Shown here one piece after another: positions 58,871 through 64,000 of a DNA stretch of 64,000 nucleotides. The notes under the pieces are model-generated. The model was not told the DNA's origin, did not search any database, and was given only the letters and a program-made list of their open reading frames with translations. Origin of the DNA: Phlebiopsis flavidoalba (taxonomy: Eukaryota > Basidiomycota > Agaricomycetes > Polyporales > Phanerochaetaceae); NCBI GenBank assembly GCA_035772785.1, contig JAOCPU010000051.1:1-64000 (forward strand), in the 5' to 3' direction. The translations under genes and the position numbers were made by a program. Positions within the stretch are counted from its first letter, which is position 1, and every line of letters begins with the position of its first letter.

Positions 58871-60685
58871 CTTGTGAAGATATTTGCAAGTAAAGTCGTC
58901 GTAGTAGGTACCAAAAGCTGCCAGATACTGCCATTGCTGAACGCAGGCGACGTAGTTATATAGACATCCGGCGCGCGTAGAGGGTACGGGGAGATCTGAG
59001 AGAACCAAACTGCCTACGTCCCCAGGCTTAACACAGAGGAACAAACGGCACTACACACCCCTCCAGTTACCAAGACACCGAGCTCTTTGCGGGACGCTAG
59101 ATTCAGCGATTCAATTGTGAGTACCATTCATGCATGATACTGACGTGGTGACTGGAACGTACCTCTACAGCCTCCCGCATCTATTCACAGGGGTCTCGGC
59201 GGAGAAATGCTGCAGTAGAGCCCAGATTGATGAGACTTATTACACCAGGTTTCACACAAAAACTTTCTATGGAGTGAAGCTAGGTTAGGACAACTGATTC
59301 TTTTTAAATTGCGAGCCCGGACGCTCGAATGGGAAACTGATGGATGGCGCAAAGAGGTTGGGTACATTCTGAGTTTAGAGTCTTTGCACACACGCTGGTT
59401 CCTCTTCTGAGTAGGTTACACCTATGCAAGAGAATATGCCGTATTTCGTGGACGTTGCTGGGGAGGGGGGGGGGGGGGGCCCCGTTGCTCATTGTTGCAA
59501 TGGAGAAAGTGTCGCGAACAATATTGGCAGAGAAAGCATTGAAGTTCGATCTCAGCTGGATAATATTGATGTACCGCACGACGCCGATTGGTTCCTTTCC
59601 ACAGTGCGAAGTCTCCGACTCCCTAATTGCATATGAGCCTTTCGGTGTATACAGGGTGTGTACATTCTCAAATTACTTAGCTGTGTTGAAGATTGGCTGC
59701 GCCTCGCACATATAGACTTGTACGATATCACCTGTTAGGTTGCGGCACTTCTGCGGACTATGATGCAGGCATAAACACCTGACGACATCTGGCTACAACG
59801 TGTTTTGCGCTTGGTAGCTTCACCGCGGGACTCCCGTTTGCGGGAATGAAGGAAAATATGTGGATAACATGGTTTGACTATTACGTGTGTAGCACAAATT
59901 CGAGGATTGCAGCGCTGCAGTACAAAGCCAAATTGTTACGTTGTGGACTGACAGTCGGATATGCGGAGCAGAAAGATGACGGCTAGGCAAGACCGGTGTT
60001 ATGCTACTCGCGTGATGAATGGCTCCGCCGTGTGCTCCTTCTTCAGAGGTCACGCTATGGGACATAGTATGGAAAGCTTGTCGAACAGGGTTAAGCGTAT
60101 ACACCCTCAGCCAAGATAATTCTATCAACATATTGAGATATAGCTTTGTGAATAGTTCCTAGTCCAGCGCGAATACTAACATGTAACAGCCGACACACCC
60201 CACTGGCGCGGCCGACAGAGCACGGATTTTCAGCGCCAGCCACAGCTGCGCCTTTGCAAATGGTCTTTTGCATCTTATGCGTGCCATGCCCAGAGCCGTC
60301 ATTCGCTTCGGTGTTCATCACTGAGCCCCAAGTAGGGTAGCTTCACTGAGTGACGAAGCGTCGGCTCAGCACGATTTTTCCCATTACTCCCTACCTTGGC
60401 CGGGCCCAGAGCTACTTTTGAACTTTATGGATATACATATACTAGTATATCTATTCAGTCCGTGTAATTGCTTTTTGAAATGCGTGCATCGGGATAGGGG
60501 AGTCTTGTCAGATGTGTCGGAAGGTTCCTATGGTGTTGTACAATAGTATTACATCTTCATCATCGGAGCCACGGCTGCAACATCACTCTGTGCGAGCACC
60601 CCCGGGACGGCCAGCGGTAATGTGACGATAGTAATGGGGCTCGCCGTGGCTGGCAAAGTACTAGAGTCAGCGCCCGGTCGCATGC
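58871..60685. other. Intergenic between tyrosinases 3 and 4
   Basis: No gene seen. Contains a run of 15 G followed by CCCC (59465-59483), likely a replication or assembly hotspot. A plus-strand open frame of 123 residues (59344-59715) has no known domain. Confidence 0.35.
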
Positions 60686-61200
60686 TCACGCGCACACTAA
60701 ACACTGTGGTCTCCAGTGAAGTCTTTCTATCCAGCTCAACGCACTCTCCAGCGATCTTATTATTATGGTTTGAGGATTTTTTTCTGAACGTTGGATAGCG
60801 AGAGCTATCGCAATTTGTGACTCACTGTGCGAACCCGCCATGCCAAGTTCTCCTTCAGGTAGGGAACGACGACATCTTCGTCCAGCGACTGGAGTCCCGA
60901 CCGCGCAACAATTGCCTTGTTTAAATGGACGACGCCTTGCACATAAGTATCTTCGTTGGTGTTTGGCTGGTTGCCATAGAGGAAACACCATGACGTTATG
61001 GTCACCCACGTATGAAGGGCTCGAATACCATTCGTCGGGGTCGTCCGGAACATCGCCAAGAAATATGAAACACTGTAAAGCTCTCTGCAAACTCATGGTT
61101 CTTCACTCGGATATGAACAGACCAGTCCAAGTACGAGCCACCGCCTGTGCTGTGGGGGTAAGGGCGGTCGCGGTGCGTAATTCGGTGCCGTGCCTCATCA
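60686..61200 (-). pseudogene. Tyrosinase 4, C-terminal lid domain only
   Basis: The minus strand reads, across frames, SYLDWSVHIRVKNHEFAESF, FIFLGDVPDDPDEWYSSPSY, VGDHNVM, GVVHLNKAIVARSGLQSLDE and VVVPYLKENLAWRVR, close to the lid domains of tyrosinases 1 and 2. Upstream, 61.2-62.6 kb contains none of the copper-site blocks (HxxxTHG, WHRPY, HDxVH, HHAN). So only the C-terminal third is present, either a truncated duplicate or the remains of a gene whose 5' part has been lost. Confidence 0.75.
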
Positions 61201-62628
61201 CGTATAATGACCGCCGCTATGATGTTGCTAGACAGTATTCAACTTAAGTGAGTCAAACCATGGCCTACCGCTACAAGATACACACCTTGTGCTGTAGATT
61301 GTACACGGTAGTGGTAGTGAATGTGAGCGTGGGCAGCTGTGCTCGTATAGGAGCTTAGTATAACCCGCACCGCCCAGAGAGATAGGGCACATGTGATACG
61401 AACACTGCAGACCCCATCTGCGCTTGCTCGAGTGGCGAGTTATAGCGCCGAGAGGGGACAATAGCTATGTTTGGCCTGTACGGCACCGAGCACAAGGATG
61501 TCCTAGTGCTCCCGTGCTGGGCGCAGCTCCGGGCGCAGCTGCAGCACAAAACCGCTGTCTAGACAGCGCTCGTCAACGCGTAGTGTGTTACTGCGTCACT
61601 TGAGTTATGAGTCACTCTGATTACCAAGTCACCCTCATTGCGTGACGTTACATGCGGTCGCCCCGTGACACTTCCAGCTCACTCGATGGTGTCGAGACTG
61701 TCGAGCTCACGGGGTTCCCGATCCCAAGTCAAGACGCGTTTTAGCCGGACCTAAGTGGAAATATTTTGCCATGTCGCTCTGTCAGATGCCTTAGGATTAA
61801 CGTCTTCTTACGATTCGAGAACTAGAAATCGAATCAGCTGATTCAGCTCCTGTAAACCATACCTGAATCTCGGTGGTCTTTCGCCATATAATCTACTTCC
61901 CTGCAGCAACAAATTTCTCCTGTAAGTAAGGCAGACTCTACTGCAACGTGACCTTACTGACACCTCCCTCCGCTTCAGCCGCTCACGGCGATTAGTTCGG
62001 TCAGTATGCAAAATGGCATGGGTACTCTACAGTGGGCCTTAGTAAGCGTGGTAGTGCGATTTTTGCCCGTCGAGCTCCCCAAAAATGTACGATCCGCGCT
62101 TTCTTGATCTATGGCAATAGTAGGCCCCATGAGAATGCTGTTACAACGCGTAGGATTGCGGCACAAAATCCAAGACGAGTGGGTAGCGCCGAATGATCAA
62201 TTTCACTCCAGACACCTACGGTAGGTTCGCAAATACAGGCGTGTGCCGGCTTCTGGTTCAACCACAATGCACGAGATCACAGGACTAAGAGCTCTGTAAA
62301 TGAAATGTGGATTGTATCCGATACACGGCGGCGCCATATTTGGCACGAGACCTCTGTCGCACGACAGACCCTGCTATAGGTTCACAATTTGGACAATGTA
62401 TAAAAGTACCAACGGCCGATATAGACACGTATGGCACTTGGCCCACAGATCCTAGTGTAACCTCAAGCTAATCCCATTGAGAGCCAGGACGATCGAATCA
62501 CCTCCCCAATGAGATCAAACAAGCGATGAGTCTCTTGTTTTGTCGGCCTGTCAATCGCCTCATTTTCGGAATAAATCTATCTGACTCCTTCGTCGATCAA
62601 CATGACTGTTACACCGTAATGAGGAACC
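61201..62628. other. No gene
   Basis: Searched for the missing N-terminal part of tyrosinase 4 without success. Nothing else recognisable. Confidence 0.35.
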
Positions 62629-62943
62629 ATGTCCGGGAAATACTGGAAGTACCATGACGGGTTCATCCGATCGAAAAAAACATGTCGGCATTCTATCGTC
62701 GATGAGCTCCATCACATGGCCTGGCTGGATGTTTTAGTGCAAGCGTCGGACGGTCACGACGAGATAACGAGGCTCTTTTGCTTTGGTTCATACCACAACT
62801 ATGCAGTATTTTGGTTTTTATATTTTGGGAACCGGTTAGATCAAGTCAACGAAATTCTCTCATCTAGTAAGCCGTCCAAACAAACGATTGATGATGAGGC
62901 CTCAACGATTTCCATCCCAGTCCCACGATATTCAGTATCTTAG
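62629..62943 (+). CDS. Hypothetical protein
   Basis: Open frame of 104 residues from ATG 62629. Contains an aromatic-rich middle (SYHNYAVFWFLYFG) and an acidic end. I do not recognise a family. It may be an exon of a gene continuing to the right or a chance frame. Confidence 0.2.
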   Translation: MSGKYWKYHDGFIRSKKTCRHSIVDELHHMAWLDVLVQASDGHDEITRLFCFGSYHNYAVFWFLYFGNRLDQVNEILSSSKPSKQTIDDEASTISIPVPRYSVS

Positions 62944-63520
62944 CCCAGCTGTTCACGGCGGGCGTTGTCTTTCCACTTTATTCTTAGCCTCCACATCCAA
63001 CATCGCAACTATGCCTGCAAACCTGAACGTGGCGTCCACATGTCATCTGCGAAAAGCCCGTGCACTCTTCGACACTGCAATTTTTGTCGGGCTTTCTTGT
63101 GCCCTCTGCCAGTTCCTCTTCCTTTTCCCCGCGAACCAACTACTGCCGATCGAAGCTAAGCAAATTATCGCGCATTTTGGCACGTTCCCAATCAGATCTG
63201 GCCTCCCGCCTCAGAGTAATATCCAAACAGCACATCACGCTTTTTACACGGGACACATGTGGATCTACCCACAGCGAGGCGAATATATTGTCGCACACCT
63301 CCCAGCATGCCTATGTTTTCTCGGGAGAAGCAGTGGCACAACCTCGCCAATTCCGGCTCATTTCTCATACCTTCCCTTGCGTCATCTTCCGACTCACGTC
63401 ATTTCATCGCCCAAATATTTGTCCGTAAACCCTGCCATCGCGCGCTTAGGGGGGGCGCCCTCCACACTAACGCATACCGACTTGCAATGCCGGTTGCTCT
63501 TCCAGATACGGACTGGTTGA
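62888..63520 (+). CDS. Hypothetical protein with one possible membrane segment
   Basis: An uninterrupted 210-residue frame, long for this indel-rich window. An internal Met (63012) precedes PANLNVASTCHLRKARALFD and a hydrophobic segment (IFVGLSCALCQFLFLF). No family recognised. An overlapping frame of 149 residues (63259-63708) is equally unassigned, so this may be coincidence. Confidence 0.25.
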   Translation: MMMRPQRFPSQSHDIQYLSPAVHGGRCLSTLFLASTSNIATMPANLNVASTCHLRKARALFDTAIFVGLSCALCQFLFLFPANQLLPIEAKQIIAHFGTFPIRSGLPPQSNIQTAHHAFYTGHMWIYPQRGEYIVAHLPACLCFLGRSSGTTSPIPAHFSYLPLRHLPTHVISSPKYLSVNPAIARLGGAPSTLTHTDLQCRLLFQIRTG

Positions 63521-64000
63521 GCGAGCCGATAACTGCGCTTTTATTCTTCTGTGGAACACAAAATCCAACTCCCGCCGACAGGTCAATGTGTTCTACGGGG
63601 GTGGAAAACTGTTTTGGCGGGTGCACGAGTCCTTTGGCGGATGAAGGTAGTCTTTCGGCATCGATTATAGGTGGTCCTGGACCTTTCAACTTGCTTGGTC
63701 TGCTTTGAACACGGGAGCAGTATGTCCTTGAACAAGGACAAAGTGACGCTGTTAAAATTGTGATAGAAAAAACTGTCGCAGGATTCACAGGGGATTTGCT
63801 GCCACGGCTTCACAAGAAATGCTGACTCGGCCAGCAAGGTAGAATGATGAGTAGCGAGGTACATTATTAGCTTGGGCACTTACGCCGTGGAGAAATCTAC
63901 GACTTTTCTCCCCCGATAAATGCTTGAGTGTGAAGCCCGTGAGTATGTTTCTTGGGTCGAAAAGGCGACTTTGTCTTCGGGGAGCGCGTCAGAGGCGCCA
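63521..64000. other. Right end of window, no gene recognised
   Basis: Minus-strand open frames of 98-129 residues (63399-63879) have no recognisable domain. A gene may start or end beyond the window. Confidence 0.3.

Noticed and set aside
31945..61200. A biosynthetic gene cluster for a small molecule
   Set aside because: No polyketide synthase, peptide synthetase, terpene cyclase or dedicated transporter is recognisable. Tyrosinases alone do not justify the label.

Overview
The window looks like nuclear DNA of a filamentous basidiomycete, most likely an Agaricomycete. The evidence is the gene families (class I hydrophobins, fungal two-domain tyrosinases, a CAP59/CMT1-like mannosyltransferase, a KDM4-type histone demethylase), short introns of about 45-60 bases with GT(A/G)(A/C)GT donors, and compact gene spacing. 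The genus cannot be fixed from the sequence.

Positions 1 to about 20,420 are AT-rich and hold no intact host gene. They are a graveyard of small DNA transposons: seven copies or fragments of one non-autonomous Tc1/mariner-like family with TA-flanked inverted ends, a degraded autonomous Tc1-like element with a DD34E transposase (8896-10375), a 0.9 kb foldback element (17805-18687), several other dispersed repeats, a probable pogo-type transposase remnant, and a GC-rich stretch ending in a hairpin plus poly(A), like the 3' end of a retroposon. The AT-rich zone stops at the end of the last transposon copy.

From 20.9 to 30.6 kb, all on the minus strand, lie housekeeping genes: glycogen synthase (missing about 200 internal residues), ornithine carbamoyltransferase, a truncated GT69 mannosyltransferase, and a JmjN/JmjC/ePHD histone demethylase. 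From 31.9 to 39.7 kb there is a plus-strand tandem triplet of paralogous single-pass membrane proteins. They share a secreted two-part ectodomain, a 16-base micro-exon and a C-terminal ELPPPYxDRS motif. A small secreted protein follows (40.8 kb), then the proteasome beta subunit Pre4 (42.1-43.2 kb, minus) and two unlike class I hydrophobins (44 and 46 kb). From 48.2 to 61.2 kb there is a minus-strand array of three tyrosinases plus the C-terminal domain of a fourth.

Almost every gene, including essential ones such as Pre4 and ornithine carbamoyltransferase, carries several one-base frameshifts while the encoded motifs remain clear in alternating frames. This points to a raw, indel-prone assembly at least as much as to true decay, so boundaries below are approximate and each gene was read across frames. 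The hydrophobins, tyrosinases, small secreted protein and membrane triplet together suggest a neighbourhood devoted to hyphal or fruit-body surface and pigment (inference).
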